The notes under the pieces: generated by a model
Database searches by the model: none
The model's input: the letters and a program-made list of their open reading frames with translations, nothing else
What the model was told of the DNA's origin: nothing
Shown: one piece after another, positions 41,733 through 51,203 of the stretch
How the letters are laid out: each line of letters begins with the position of its first letter
Position numbering within the stretch: the stretch's first letter is position 1
DNA from: Lachnospiraceae bacterium
Lineage (GTDB): Bacteria > Bacillota > Clostridia > Lachnospirales > Lachnospiraceae
DNA: 64,000 nt
Reading direction: 5' to 3'
NCBI GenBank assembly: GCA_900770785.1
Contig: CAAGLJ010000071.1
Span: 11,638-75,637, forward strand
Position numbers and translations under genes: made by a program

Positions 41733-43505
41733 ATGGATTTATTCGGTGTACTGACAATGATTGGCGGTCTTGCCCTGTTTTTATATGGCATGCACCTGAT
41801 GGGAGATGGATTATCCAAGGCCAGCGGAGGACGGCTGGAAAAGATTCTGGAAAAACTCACCTCTAATCCCATTAAAGCAGTTTTACTGGGAGCGGCAGTG
41901 ACGGCAATAATCCAGTCCTCCTCGGCGACTACGGTTATGGTAGTGGGCTTCGTCAACTCCGGAGTGATGAAGCTGTCCCAAACGATTGGAATTATTATGG
42001 GTGCCAACATCGGTACCACGATTACATCATGGATTTTAAGTTTAACCGGTATTGAAAGCGGTAATTTTTTTATACAGCTGCTGAAGCCAACATCATTTTC
42101 GCCCGTGTTAGCGATTATTGGTGTGGGCTTTTTGCTGTTCTCTAAAAAGGAAAGCAAAAAGAACATCGGCATGATTATGGTGGGCTTTGCGATTTTGATG
42201 TTTGGTATGGATACCATGAGCAATGCCGTTAAGCCTCTGGCAGATGTGCCTGAATTTACGGGCATACTGACCGCCTTTAGCCAGCCGGTTCTGGGTATGC
42301 TGGCTGGTCTTGTGCTTACCGCAATTATCCAAAGCTCGTCTGCGTCCGTAGGTATTTTGCAGGCCCTTTGCGTGACCGGTTCAGTCACCTTTGGTACGGC
42401 GATTCCCATCATTATGGGACAGAATATTGGTACTTGTGTAACGGCAATGCTGTCCGGTATTGGTGCCAGTAAGAACGCAAAAAGAGCGGCACTGGTGCAT
42501 CTGTATTTCAACATTATCGGAACGGTGGTGTTTATGGTGGTTTTCTATACCGCCAACAGCTTTGTACACTTTGCTTTTCTGGAGGATGCTGCTACAGCAG
42601 CGGGAATTGCTGTTGTACACAGTATATTTAATGTATGTGCGACTCTGGCATTGCTCCCCTTTTCCAGAGTACTGGAGAGGCTTGCCTGCCTTACCATTCC
42701 CGAAGATACAGAGGAGACAGAGATTCTTTCAGCAGGAGAAAAGGATTTCAAGCTGCTGGATATTCGATTTCTGGATACCCCCGGCTTTGCGGTTCAGCAA
42801 TGCCGTCAGGTTTCTGAACACATGGCGGATTTAACCAGAGAGGCTTTGTTCACAGCTATTGAGCTGGTGGATAAATATGATGAAAAGAAAGCAGAAAGAG
42901 TCGTTTTTCTGGAAAATGAAATTGACCACTATGAGGATCAGCTGGGAACCTATCTGGTGAAGCTGGGGCAGAAGCAGGTATCTGAGAAGGACAACCATAC
43001 CCTGTCCATCATCCTGCATTGTCTCAGTGACTTTGAACGTATTTCTGACCATGCTGTTTCCGTAAAAAAAGCGGCAGAGGAAATGCACACCAAGGGTCTC
43101 TCCTTTTCCAAAAAGGCGGCAGAAGAGCTGGAGGTTTACACCCAGGCCATTAAGGATACGGTAGATGTGGCTTTCAAGGTATTTAAGGAAGAGGATGATA
43201 CGAATGCGATTCAGGTAGAGCTTTTGGAGGAAGTAGTGGATTATCTGAAGGCAGAATTAAAGCAGCGCCATGTCAAACGTTTACAGAAGGGTAAGTGTAC
43301 CATTGAAATGGGCTTTGTACACTCGGACATTATTACCAGCTATGAACGGGTAACGGATCATTGCTCTAATATTGTGGTCTGTATCAAGGAAGTGGCTGAA
43401 GACAATCTGGCTCCTCATGGCTATCTGGAAGAAATGAAAGAGAAGGACAGAGAAGGCTTCAAGAAAAAATACAAAGAGCTGAAAAAGAGGTATGTTCTGC
43501 CTTAA
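41733..43505 (+). CDS. Na+/phosphate symporter with C-terminal PhoU-like domain
   Basis: 590 residues of the NptA/YjbB type. Two inverted Na/Pi repeats each carry QSSSA (IIQSSSATTVMVVGFVN and IIQSSSASVGILQAL). From about residue 345 the protein is soluble and PhoU-like (RISDHAVSVKKAAEEM and ERVTDHCSNIVVCI). It takes up, or balances, phosphate with sodium. A PHO box upstream and the two-component genes downstream place it under phosphate control. ATG follows AGGAGG. Confidence 0.94.
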   Translation: MDLFGVLTMIGGLALFLYGMHLMGDGLSKASGGRLEKILEKLTSNPIKAVLLGAAVTAIIQSSSATTVMVVGFVNSGVMKLSQTIGIIMGANIGTTITSWILSLTGIESGNFFIQLLKPTSFSPVLAIIGVGFLLFSKKESKKNIGMIMVGFAILMFGMDTMSNAVKPLADVPEFTGILTAFSQPVLGMLAGLVLTAIIQSSSASVGILQALCVTGSVTFGTAIPIIMGQNIGTCVTAMLSGIGASKNAKRAALVHLYFNIIGTVVFMVVFYTANSFVHFAFLEDAATAAGIAVVHSIFNVCATLALLPFSRVLERLACLTIPEDTEETEILSAGEKDFKLLDIRFLDTPGFAVQQCRQVSEHMADLTREALFTAIELVDKYDEKKAERVVFLENEIDHYEDQLGTYLVKLGQKQVSEKDNHTLSIILHCLSDFERISDHAVSVKKAAEEMHTKGLSFSKKAAEELEVYTQAIKDTVDVAFKVFKEEDDTNAIQVELLEEVVDYLKAELKQRHVKRLQKGKCTIEMGFVHSDIITSYERVTDHCSNIVVCIKEVAEDNLAPHGYLEEMKEKDREGFKKKYKELKKRYVLP

Positions 43506-43512
43506 CAGGAGG

Positions 43513-43535
43513 CCGCATTTTAGCGGAGAAGGTTC
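43513..43535 (+). promoter_or_regulatory. Hairpin next to the ribosome site of the response regulator
   Basis: CCGC-ATTTTA-GCGG (43513-43526) abuts AGAAGG and the start at 43536. It is a variant of the hairpin start element without the first AUG. Confidence 0.4.
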
Positions 43536-44207
43536 ATGGCACTGATTTATATTGTGGAAGATGATAAAAATATCAGGGAGATAGAGGCTTTTGCTTTAAA
43601 AAACAGTGGCTATCATATTCAGGATTTTGAATGTGCAAAGGATTTTTATGCCAGTATGAAGGAAAAACTCCCCAACCTTATCGTATTGGACGTAATGCTT
43701 CCTGATGAAGACGGCCTGAGTATCGTTAAAGAGATCAGGAATAATCCGGAGAGCCGGAAGATTCCGATTATTATGGTGACGGCAAAGACCACAGAGTTGG
43801 ATAAGGTGAAGGGGCTGGATCAGGGAGCGGATGATTATCTGACCAAGCCCTTTGGGGTTATGGAGCTGGTGTCACGCGTCAAGGCTCTTCTCCGCCGCTG
43901 TAAGGGAACAGAGGAGGAAAGAGTTTACTCTCTGAAAGGAATTTCTCTGGATAACGAAAAGCATGCTGTATTCGTGGAGGATAAGCAGGTAGAGCTTACT
44001 TTTAAGGAATTCAGGCTTTTGCAGCTGCTATTGCAAAATGCGGGAATAGTTACCTCTCGTGAGATTATTATGGAAAGGGTATGGGGAACCGATTTTGAAG
44101 GGGAATCCCGTACTCTGGATATGCACATTAAAACCTTGAGGCAGAAGCTGGGAGAGAGAGGGAGCATGATCAAGACCATTCGGAACGTGGGTTATATGAT
44201 TGAATAA
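43536..44207 (+). CDS. phoP: OmpR-family response regulator (PhoP/PhoB type)
   Basis: 223 residues. Receiver domain with acidic pair EDD near the start, phospho-acceptor Asp in LIVLDVMLPDEDG and the Lys of YLTKPFG. The winged-helix output domain has FKEFRLLQLLLQNAGIVTSREII and LDMHIKTLRQKLGE. Location directly after the phosphate transport genes and before a PhoR-like kinase identifies it as the phosphate regulator. Confidence 0.93.
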   Translation: MALIYIVEDDKNIREIEAFALKNSGYHIQDFECAKDFYASMKEKLPNLIVLDVMLPDEDGLSIVKEIRNNPESRKIPIIMVTAKTTELDKVKGLDQGADDYLTKPFGVMELVSRVKALLRRCKGTEEERVYSLKGISLDNEKHAVFVEDKQVELTFKEFRLLQLLLQNAGIVTSREIIMERVWGTDFEGESRTLDMHIKTLRQKLGERGSMIKTIRNVGYMIE

Positions 44208-44216
44208 TATTGAATA

Positions 44217-45539
44217 ATGAAGAAGAAAATTAACGTACAGCTGGTGGGAATCGCAACCTTGGCCATTTTACTGACCCTGATTTCCGTCAGCGCTATTTTT
44301 TACGATTTATTCCGGGAACAGGTACTGGAGGATTTGAAAACAACGGCGCAGCTGTTTCGCAGCCTTACCAGAGAGGATATTGATGAAGAGGCCTTAAACC
44401 GGATGATTTCCGAGAGTTTAAGGATTACGCTGATCGATGAAGAGGGGAATGTGGATTATGACAGCCGGGTTTTGGAAGAACAGCTGGAAAATCATGGAAA
44501 CCGTCAGGAAGTAATAGAGGCCCGTAATACAGGGGAAGGATACGCTACACGCCGTTCCAGTACTCTGGATAAGGATGCCTTTTATTATGCTGTCCGGATT
44601 CAGGATGGATATATCCTGAGAGTATCCAGGGAAGCGGGTAATCTGTTGGGTATTTTTTATAATGCTCTTCCGGTAATTTTGTTTCTGGCGCTGCTGCTCT
44701 TTCTTTTATGTATGATTGTGGCACATTTTCTGACCCGTAAGCTGGTAAAGCCCATAGAAGGACTGGCCAATAACCTGGACAGCTTCAGAGAAATAGAAAC
44801 CTATGACGAGCTGAAGCCTTTTATGAATACCATTTATAAACAGCACGAGGATATTTTAAAAAGTGCCAGGATTCGCCAGGATTTTACGGCCAATGTATCC
44901 CACGAACTAAAGACGCCCTTAACGGCGATTTCCGGCTATGCCCAGTTGATTGAAAACGGTATGGCAGAGGAAAAGGATGTAATACGTTTTTCCCACGAAA
45001 TTCACAAGAATGCCACCCGTCTTTTGACCCTGATCAATGACATTATCCGACTGTCGGAGCTGGACTCGGCAGAGGCAGTTCACAGCTTTGAGCCCATTGA
45101 TTTGAAGCCGGTGGCCTTAGGCTGTGTGGACAATTTGCAGATGAATGCTAAAAAGCATGGAGTCAGTATCCGATTTGAGGGAGAATCTGCCCGGGTGATG
45201 GGAGAGAAGGATATGCTGGAGGAGCTTTTATATAATCTCTGTGACAATGCCATCCGATACAATAATGAAGGAGGCTCTGTACTGGTCAGTGTAAAAAAGG
45301 AGCAGGACAGGGTGCTGCTGACGGTACAGGATACGGGAATTGGTATTCCGATTGAACATCAGGACAGGATTTTTGAACGCTTTTACCGGGTAGATAAGAG
45401 CCGTTCCAAATCCACAGGAGGAACGGGGCTGGGGCTTGCAATCGTAAAGCATATTGTGGCTCAGTTTGATGCCCGAATAGAGCTGTGGTCGGAGACAGGC
45501 CGGGGAACCAGGATTCAGATTACTTTTTTAGGCGTATAG
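44217..45539 (+). CDS. phoR: Sensor histidine kinase (PhoR type)
   Basis: 440 residues. TM helices at ~8-28 and ~152-175 flank an extracellular sensor region. H box is FTANVSHELKTPLTAISGYAQL, N box NLCDNAIRYNNEGG, G1 DTGIGIP, F box FERFYRVDKSRS and G2 GGTGLGLAIVKHI, all intact. Ten nt from the response regulator. Probably responds to phosphate status through PstSCAB-PhoU rather than by binding phosphate directly. Confidence 0.93.
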   Translation: MKKKINVQLVGIATLAILLTLISVSAIFYDLFREQVLEDLKTTAQLFRSLTREDIDEEALNRMISESLRITLIDEEGNVDYDSRVLEEQLENHGNRQEVIEARNTGEGYATRRSSTLDKDAFYYAVRIQDGYILRVSREAGNLLGIFYNALPVILFLALLLFLLCMIVAHFLTRKLVKPIEGLANNLDSFREIETYDELKPFMNTIYKQHEDILKSARIRQDFTANVSHELKTPLTAISGYAQLIENGMAEEKDVIRFSHEIHKNATRLLTLINDIIRLSELDSAEAVHSFEPIDLKPVALGCVDNLQMNAKKHGVSIRFEGESARVMGEKDMLEELLYNLCDNAIRYNNEGGSVLVSVKKEQDRVLLTVQDTGIGIPIEHQDRIFERFYRVDKSRSKSTGGTGLGLAIVKHIVAQFDARIELWSETGRGTRIQITFLGV

Positions 45540-45560
45540 GAGTGATGCGGTGATTTGGGC

Positions 45561-45589
45561 TGTTAATGATAATAAATATGTGCTATAAT
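45561..45589 (+). promoter_or_regulatory. Promoter of glyA
   Basis: An extended -10, TGCTATAAT with TATAAT at 45584-45589, 17 nt after a weak -35 TGTTAA (45561-45566). Confidence 0.65.
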
Positions 45590-45618
45590 CAAGCAAAAAG
45601 CAGGAAAGGTGGAAGAAA

Positions 45619-46857
45619 ATGTATTCTTTTGATGAAATTAAGCAGGCAGACCCTGAAATTGCTCAGGCCATTTTGGATGAAGAGCAAAGACAGAATGATC
45701 ACATTGAGCTGATCGCTTCTGAAAACTGGGTGAGCAAAGCCGTTATGGCGGCTATGGGAAGCCCTTTAACTAATAAATATGCAGAAGGCTATCCGGGAAA
45801 GCGCTACTATGGTGGCTGTGAATGCGTGGATGTGGTGGAAAATCTGGCCATTGAACGGGCTAAGGAGCTGTTTGGCTGTGACTATGCCAATGTACAGCCC
45901 CATTCCGGTGCCCAGGCCAATATGGCGGTACAGTTTGCTGTTTTAGAGCCGGGAGATACCATTATGGGGATGAACCTGGATCATGGCGGACACCTGACCC
46001 ATGGAAGTCCGGTGAATCTTTCCGGCAAATATTTTAAGGTGGTTCCCTATGGTGTCAATGAGGAAGGCTTCATCGACTATGATGAGTTAAGAAGAATTGC
46101 CCTTGAGGCAAAGCCTAAGATGATTATTGCGGGAGCCTCTGCCTATGCCAGAACCATCGACTTTAAGAAGTTCAGAGAGGTGGCAGATGAGGTGGGAGCC
46201 GTATTGATGGTGGATATGGCTCATATTGCGGGTCTTATCGCAGCGGGACTGCATCCCAGTCCGGCCCCTTATGCAGACGTGATTACGACCACCACGCATA
46301 AAACCCTGAGAGGCCCCAGAGGCGGTTTGATTCTGGCGACTAAAGAGGCTAATGAAAAATATAATTTCAACAAGGCAATCTTCCCCGGAATACCGGGCGG
46401 ACCTTTGATGCACGTGATTGCTGCCAAGGCAGTTTGCTTTAAGGAGGCTCTTTCCGAAGAGTTTAAGGTTTATCAAAAGGGCATTATAGACAACGCACAG
46501 GCTCTTTGCAGAGGGCTTATGGACAGAGGTATCAAAATCGTTTCCGGCGGTACGGACAACCATCTGATGCTGATGGATTTGACTCCCTTTGGTCTTACCG
46601 GAAAGGAAGTGGAGAAGTGGCTGGATATGGCACATATTACAGCCAATAAGAACACCATTCCCAATGACCCCAAGTCACCCTTCGTGACCAGTGGTATCCG
46701 TCTGGGAACTCCGGCCATTACCTCAAGGGGAATGAACACAGAGGATATGGATCGAATTGCCGAAGCCATTTCCCTGGTGGTAAAGGAAAAGGAAGCAGGA
46801 ATTGCTGCCGCAAAGGCTATTGTGGCTGAATTAACGGCAAAATATCCTCTGGTATAA
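45619..46857 (+). CDS. glyA: Serine hydroxymethyltransferase
   Basis: 412 residues; converts serine and tetrahydrofolate to glycine and methylene-tetrahydrofolate. [17 protein letters not shown] is the active-site entrance, the PLP lysine is in [16 protein letters not shown], and DNHLMLMDL follows. Normal length. A single-gene unit with its own promoter and terminator. Confidence 0.98.
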   Translation: MYSFDEIKQADPEIAQAILDEEQRQNDHIELIASENWVSKAVMAAMGSPLTNKYAEGYPGKRYYGGCECVDVVENLAIERAKELFGCDYANVQPHSGAQANMAVQFAVLEPGDTIMGMNLDHGGHLTHGSPVNLSGKYFKVVPYGVNEEGFIDYDELRRIALEAKPKMIIAGASAYARTIDFKKFREVADEVGAVLMVDMAHIAGLIAAGLHPSPAPYADVITTTTHKTLRGPRGGLILATKEANEKYNFNKAIFPGIPGGPLMHVIAAKAVCFKEALSEEFKVYQKGIIDNAQALCRGLMDRGIKIVSGGTDNHLMLMDLTPFGLTGKEVEKWLDMAHITANKNTIPNDPKSPFVTSGIRLGTPAITSRGMNTEDMDRIAEAISLVVKEKEAGIAAAKAIVAELTAKYPLV

Positions 46858-46897
46858 TTGCAGGCAGAAGTTTTGGGATACATAGCATAAACGAACA

Positions 46898-46926
46898 GGC
46901 GGGGAAGAAAAACTTCCCCGCCTTTA
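46898..46926 (+). terminator. Terminator after glyA
   Basis: GGCGGGGAAG (46898-46907), AAAAA loop, CTTCCCCGCC (46913-46922), then TTTAAT. It may also serve the convergent TetR gene. Confidence 0.85.
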
Positions 46927-46955
46927 ATGGTTAGAGACTGAGCGTCCGAAAACCT

Positions 46956-47549
46956 TTATTTTTTAAAAACCGGTGTTGAATCAGAGGTTTTCTCCCAGCC
47001 CTGGGTAGCCAGACGGTAAACCAGCTCCCCCATTTCCTTCGGTGTTTTGGGAATATCCTCCAGGATCCACTGCCGAATCATATAATAGGAGCCATTAGCT
47101 AAAAAGGTAATGATAAGCTCCGCACTGTCCTGATTATTTGCGTGGGAAAGCACCTGCTCATAAATGGTGCGGATCTGAGAGGAATTAATGATCAGGGAGG
47201 CGAAGCCAAAGCTGGTATCGCTGTTGCGAAGCAGTAGCTTGGCCAAATCCTTATGTTCCAGGAGGTAGTTGCATACCGCTTCCACACGTTCATTCAAAAG
47301 CCAATTTAATGTCTCACTTTCCCTGTGCCAGAGGAATTCCAAATCTGCGACCACTCCTTTTTCAATGTCCAGCAAAACGTCGGCTGGGCAACCATAGTGA
47401 TTGTAAAAGGTGGAACGGTTGATTTCGGCAGTCTGGCATAATTCACTTACCGTTATCTGTTGTACACTTTTTTTGGCCATAAGCTTAAGCAGGCTCTCCT
47501 TAAGCAGCCGTCTGGTAAGTGTAACTCTTTGGTTTTCTTTCTTTTTCAT
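46956..47549 (-). CDS. TetR/AcrR-family regulator
   Basis: About 197 residues from the inner ATG (MKKKENQRVTLTRRLLKESLL). The helix-turn-helix is ITVSELCQTAEINRSTFYNHYG. The remaining helices form a ligand domain like that of DhaS-type TetR proteins. Divergent from the DUF308-DUF1269 pair, its likely target. Candidate operators are the 11-bp inverted repeats at 47742-47780 and two copies of ATTCGTTGT(C/T)CTGA near 47562 and 47673. Confidence 0.88.
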   Translation of the reverse strand: MKKKENQRVTLTRRLLKESLLKLMAKKSVQQITVSELCQTAEINRSTFYNHYGCPADVLLDIEKGVVADLEFLWHRESETLNWLLNERVEAVCNYLLEHKDLAKLLLRNSDTSFGFASLIINSSQIRTIYEQVLSHANNQDSAELIITFLANGSYYMIRQWILEDIPKTPKEMGELVYRLATQGWEKTSDSTPVFKK

Positions 47550-47561
47550 CTGTTTCTCCTG

Positions 47562-47862
47562 ATTCGTTGTTCTGACAGGGGAGACTGTCCTTATCAAAAT
47601 TCAAAGTGTCTGCTCACTCTGCAAGAATAGTATAGCACAGAAATCTTCTTTTGTTTTCGTAGACATTACCCTATTCGTTGTCCTGAACTGAAAAAAGTTT
47701 AAAAGTTTTTATAAAAGTCAACAAATAGTAATAAAATGTCGAATTTACAACAATAGAAAAACATCTGTCTGTTGTAAATTAAACAAATGTCTAACATAAT
47801 AGAAAGGGGTCGACTTTTCAAAAATAAATATGAATCTTTTTACAAAAGAGTTGGAGGTAAAT
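47562..47862. promoter_or_regulatory. Divergent control region between tetR and the DUF308 gene
   Basis: 313 nt without a gene. It holds two direct copies of ATTCGTTGT(C/T)CTGA (47562 and 47673) and an inverted repeat AATTTACAACA / TGTTGTAAATT (47742-47752 and 47770-47780). These are candidate TetR sites. Promoters are AT-rich and not uniquely placed. Confidence 0.55.
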
Positions 47863-48405
47863 ATGAAATCATCATCCAAAATAAGCAGGATTATTCTATC
47901 CCTGTGCGAGGTGCTGGTGGGTATTCTGCTGTTGGTAAATCCGGTGGGCTTCACCACTGGAATCATTGTGTTTCTGGGTATCATTCTCCTTATCCTGGGA
48001 ATCACCAATGTGGTACAGTATTTCAGAGAAGCACCTGAAATGGCACTGGTGAAGCAGGATTTCTCCCGGGGCCTGATTAAAATTCTGGCAGGACTTTTCT
48101 GCATCGCAAAAAGCGGCTGGTTTTTAGCCACCTTCCCACTATTGACCATCCTTTATGGAATTGCCACATTGGTACTGGGTATAATTAAAGTGCAGTGGAC
48201 GATAGATAAGATTCGACTGAAAATGAAGAAATGGTTCTGGACAGCCATCAGTGCTGCTTTGACGATTGTATGTGCGGCGATTATTCTGTACAATCCCTTC
48301 ACCAGTACAACGGTGCTGTGGATGTTTGTTGCTGTAGTCTTAATCATTGAGGCGATTATTGATATTCTTACCGTAATCTTTACCAGCGAGGAATGGTATG
48401 CTTGA
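47863..48405 (+). CDS. DUF308 / HdeD-family membrane protein
   Basis: About 180 residues and six hydrophobic segments in three hairpins (LCEVLVGILLLVNP, IIVFLGIILLILGITNVVQY, ISAALTIVCAAIILYNPF). The repeating G-x-L-L-x-x-P pattern is typical of DUF308. Function unknown; the HdeD relatives act in acid stress. ATG 47863 has TTGGAGG 5 nt before it. It forms a unit with the DUF1269 gene. Confidence 0.88.
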   Translation: MKSSSKISRIILSLCEVLVGILLLVNPVGFTTGIIVFLGIILLILGITNVVQYFREAPEMALVKQDFSRGLIKILAGLFCIAKSGWFLATFPLLTILYGIATLVLGIIKVQWTIDKIRLKMKKWFWTAISAALTIVCAAIILYNPFTSTTVLWMFVAVVLIIEAIIDILTVIFTSEEWYA

Positions 48406-48480
48406 TTTGAAGTCGGGCTCCGTAGACAGCTACTGGGGCCTGACTGATACACACTTATAAAAGAATGGAGGATTTTTTCA

Positions 48481-49104
48481 ATGGAAAATGTAGTAACTGT
48501 AATCTTTAACGAAGAAGGAGATGCTTACAGAGCATTTTCAGAATTAAAACAGGATTTAGTCAATACGTCCTGTACAATTACGCAGATGGCGCTGGTGAAA
48601 AAAAATAACGGGCAAATCGTCACCTGTGAGGGCTTTGATACGGGAATAACCACAACCGATGATACACAAAAGGGCGGTCTCATTGGAATGTTTATTGGGA
48701 TTTTAGGCGGGCCTTTAGGTATGCTCTTTGGCAGCTCCGTCGGCTTACTGATCGGAAGTGCTATTGATATCGGAGACAGCAACAACAATCTTTCTTTGAT
48801 TGAGCAGGTGAGTCAGAAGCTGAACGAAGGAGAGGTTGCCCTGGTGGCCTTGGTAATGGAAACCGGAACCCAGATGCTTGATGCAAGATTACAGCCTTAT
48901 CAGGCAACGATTATCCGGCATGATGCAGCAGTTGTGGCACAGGAGGTAGAAGAAGCCAGAAAGCTGCAAAAGGAAATGGCCGATGAAGCCAGAAAAAAGA
49001 TACGTGATGCCAAAAAGGAAGAAAGAAAACAGGAGATTGAAGAAAAACGTAAGAAAATTCATGCAGATATTGAAGCCTTTAAAAGTCGTTTCAGCAGAGA
49101 CTAG
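48481..49104 (+). CDS. DUF1269-like membrane protein with glycine zipper and charged coiled coil
   Basis: 207 residues. An N-terminal ferredoxin-like part (VVTVIFNEEGDAYRAFSELK) is followed by a Gly-rich membrane hairpin at ~65-97 (GGLIGMFIGILGGPLGMLFG). The C-terminal ~60 residues are a highly charged Lys/Glu/Arg helix. This fits DUF1269. Probably an envelope or stress protein controlled with the DUF308 partner by the divergent TetR. Function unknown. Confidence 0.85.
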   Translation: MENVVTVIFNEEGDAYRAFSELKQDLVNTSCTITQMALVKKNNGQIVTCEGFDTGITTTDDTQKGGLIGMFIGILGGPLGMLFGSSVGLLIGSAIDIGDSNNNLSLIEQVSQKLNEGEVALVALVMETGTQMLDARLQPYQATIIRHDAAVVAQEVEEARKLQKEMADEARKKIRDAKKEERKQEIEEKRKKIHADIEAFKSRFSRD

Positions 49105-49127
49105 AAGGTGAAGAAAAGAGGTGTAGG

Positions 49128-49163
49128 GACAGTTACAGACAAAGGCTTGTAGCTGTCTTTTTC
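49128..49163 (+). terminator. Terminator after the DUF1269 gene
   Basis: GACAGTTACA (49128-49137) pairs with TGTAGCTGTC (49148-49157, one G-U) and runs into TTTTTC. Confidence 0.8.
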
Positions 49164-49249
49164 ATTAAAAAATGCGGTCTAAGAATCAGAGGTATATTCT
49201 GACAGAAAAAACAAAAAGTATTGTATAGATAAAAATACAAGAATTTTGC

Positions 49250-49304
49250 TTGTCTGTAAGGAAAGGATATGGTAGAATATCTTTCGTTGACATACAAATG
49301 TATG
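49250..49304 (+). promoter_or_regulatory. Promoter and small palindrome before the ACT-domain gene
   Basis: TTGTCT (49250-49255), 17 bp, TAGAAT (49273-49278). A palindrome CATAC-AAAT-GTATG at 49291-49304 lies in the early leader and may be an operator. Confidence 0.6.
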
Positions 49305-49334
49305 CCATAGAAAAACAGATGAAAGAAGAAACCG

Positions 49335-49778
49335 ATGAAGAAAACAACAAATTACTTTGTGGTTAAGGAGAAGGCTGTCCCCGAGGTGCTTTTAAAGGTT
49401 TTGGAAGCCAAGAAGCTGGTGGAAACCAAAAGAGTGCCTACCGTACAGGATGCGGTGGAGCAGGTGGGAATCAGCCGCAGCTCTTTTTACAAATACAAAG
49501 ATGATATTTTCCGTTTTCATGATAATTCCCAGGGAACAACACTGACCATGACCTTTAATATTGATGATGAACCGGGTGTTTTGTCTGAGGTATTAAAGAA
49601 TATAGCGGATTTCGGTGCCAATATTCTGACTATCCATCAGAGCATTCCCATCAATGGAATTGCAGCCTTAAGCCTGAGTATTCAGGTGCTGCAGACCACA
49701 GGCGATATTTCTGGAATGCTGGAGAGACTGGAGGCCCAGCAGGGAGTACATCAGGTAAAACTTCTGGCTAAGGAATAG
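49335..49778 (+). CDS. ACT-domain protein (UPF0735 type)
   Basis: 147 residues. An N-terminal winged-helix-like part (KRVPTVQDAVEQVGISRSSFYKYKD) precedes an ACT domain (TLTMTFNIDDEPGVLSEVLKNIADFG). ACT domains bind amino acids. It starts the threonine-branch cluster and probably senses an end product; the helix-turn-helix-like part could bind DNA. The same gene often precedes hom in Firmicutes. Confidence 0.93.
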   Translation: MKKTTNYFVVKEKAVPEVLLKVLEAKKLVETKRVPTVQDAVEQVGISRSSFYKYKDDIFRFHDNSQGTTLTMTFNIDDEPGVLSEVLKNIADFGANILTIHQSIPINGIAALSLSIQVLQTTGDISGMLERLEAQQGVHQVKLLAKE

Positions 49779-49980
49779 ATAGGAGGGCTGGCTTGTGCTA
49801 AGATGGCATGAGTCAAAGAACTTCTGCGGCATATGCTTAAGTATAAGCCGGATTTGCGCTGGGGAATATTCGGAATACGGTCATTCTTCACAAGAGTTTG
49901 AGATGCAGCATGGCAAGGAACATGAAATGCAGCATGGTGGACAAAGCACCAGGGCAGCAGAAAGGAAAAGGAGAATAATT

Positions 49981-51183
49981 ATGGTACAGGTAGCAGTATT
50001 GGGATATGGCACTGTGGGAAGCGGTGTGGTGGAGGTTTTGGAAAAAAACAAAGAGAAGATTAATCTTCGGGCCAATGAAGAACTGGAAGTAAAATATATC
50101 CTGGATTTACGGGATTTTCCCGGGGATCCCTATGAAGCCAGGGTAGTTCATGATGTGGAGCTGATTTTAAATGACCCTGAGATACAGGTTATCTGCGAGA
50201 CTATGGGAGGGATTGAACCGGCATATACTTTTTCCAAAAGGGCATTATGCAGCGGGAAAAGTGTATGCACCTCCAATAAGGAGCTGGTGGCGGCCCATGG
50301 GCCTGAATTACTGCGTCTGGCAAAGGAGAATAACTGCAACTATCTGTTTGAAGCCAGTGTTGGAGGAGGTATTCCCATTATCCGTCCCATGAACTATTCT
50401 TTGACGGCGGAGGAAATTGATTCCATAATTGGTATTTTGAACGGAACGACCAATTATATCCTGACCAAAATGGACAGAGAAGGGGCTGATTTTGCGGACG
50501 TTTTAAAGGAGGCACAGGACAAGGGCTATGCGGAGAAGAATCCCGAGGCCGATGTGGAGGGCTACGATGCCTGCCGCAAGATTGCTATTCTTTCTTCTTT
50601 AATGACCGGAAAATATGTGAAGTATCAGGATATTTATACAGAGGGAATTACAAAGATCACCGCACAGGATTTCCGTTATGCGAAGGCGATGAATAAATCC
50701 ATTAAGCTGTTGGCGATGAGCAAGGAGACTTCGGAGGGGTATATGGCGATGGTGGCTCCCTGCCTGATTGACTGTGAGCATCCCCTGTACAGTGTACATG
50801 GCGTTTTCAACGCAGTTTTTGTTCATGGAAATATGCTGGGGGACTCCATGTATTACGGAAGAGGTGCAGGCAAGCTGCCTACTGCCAGCGCTGTGGTTTC
50901 TGATGTGGTGGACTGTGCAAGGCACCTGGGGAAGACCGTTACCTGTATCTGGGAGGAAGAAGGGGTTAAGCTGGTGGACTTTGAACAGTCCCGCAGACGG
51001 TTCTTCGTCCGGGTAAAGAAGGAGGGGCTGGATAAAGCAAAGAAACTGTTCCATTTTTCCGAAATCATGGAGGTGATTGAGGGAGAGTTTGGCTTTGTGA
51101 CGGAGGTAATGACAGAGGCTCAGTTTAAAGAGAAGAGAGCAGAACTTCCGGAGATGATCAGCCGGATTCGCATTGAGGAATAG
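49981..51183 (+). CDS. hom: Homoserine dehydrogenase
   Basis: 400 residues from ATG 49981, which has AAGGAG 9 nt upstream. NAD(P)-binding start VAVLGYGTVGSGVVEVLE; catalytic region NKELVAAHGPELL, ASVGGGIPIIRPM, NGTTNYILTKM and EAQDKGYAEKNPEADVEG. Reduces aspartate semialdehyde to homoserine. The usual C-terminal ACT domain is mostly replaced by a short tail; the separate ACT protein upstream may take its place. A GTG at 49795 with GGAGGG before it opens an in-frame 62-codon extension that does not look like the family. Confidence 0.96.
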   Translation: MVQVAVLGYGTVGSGVVEVLEKNKEKINLRANEELEVKYILDLRDFPGDPYEARVVHDVELILNDPEIQVICETMGGIEPAYTFSKRALCSGKSVCTSNKELVAAHGPELLRLAKENNCNYLFEASVGGGIPIIRPMNYSLTAEEIDSIIGILNGTTNYILTKMDREGADFADVLKEAQDKGYAEKNPEADVEGYDACRKIAILSSLMTGKYVKYQDIYTEGITKITAQDFRYAKAMNKSIKLLAMSKETSEGYMAMVAPCLIDCEHPLYSVHGVFNAVFVHGNMLGDSMYYGRGAGKLPTASAVVSDVVDCARHLGKTVTCIWEEEGVKLVDFEQSRRRFFVRVKKEGLDKAKKLFHFSEIMEVIEGEFGFVTEVMTEAQFKEKRAELPEMISRIRIEE

Positions 51184-51203
51184 ACTTTATTAAGAAAGAA
51201 AGG

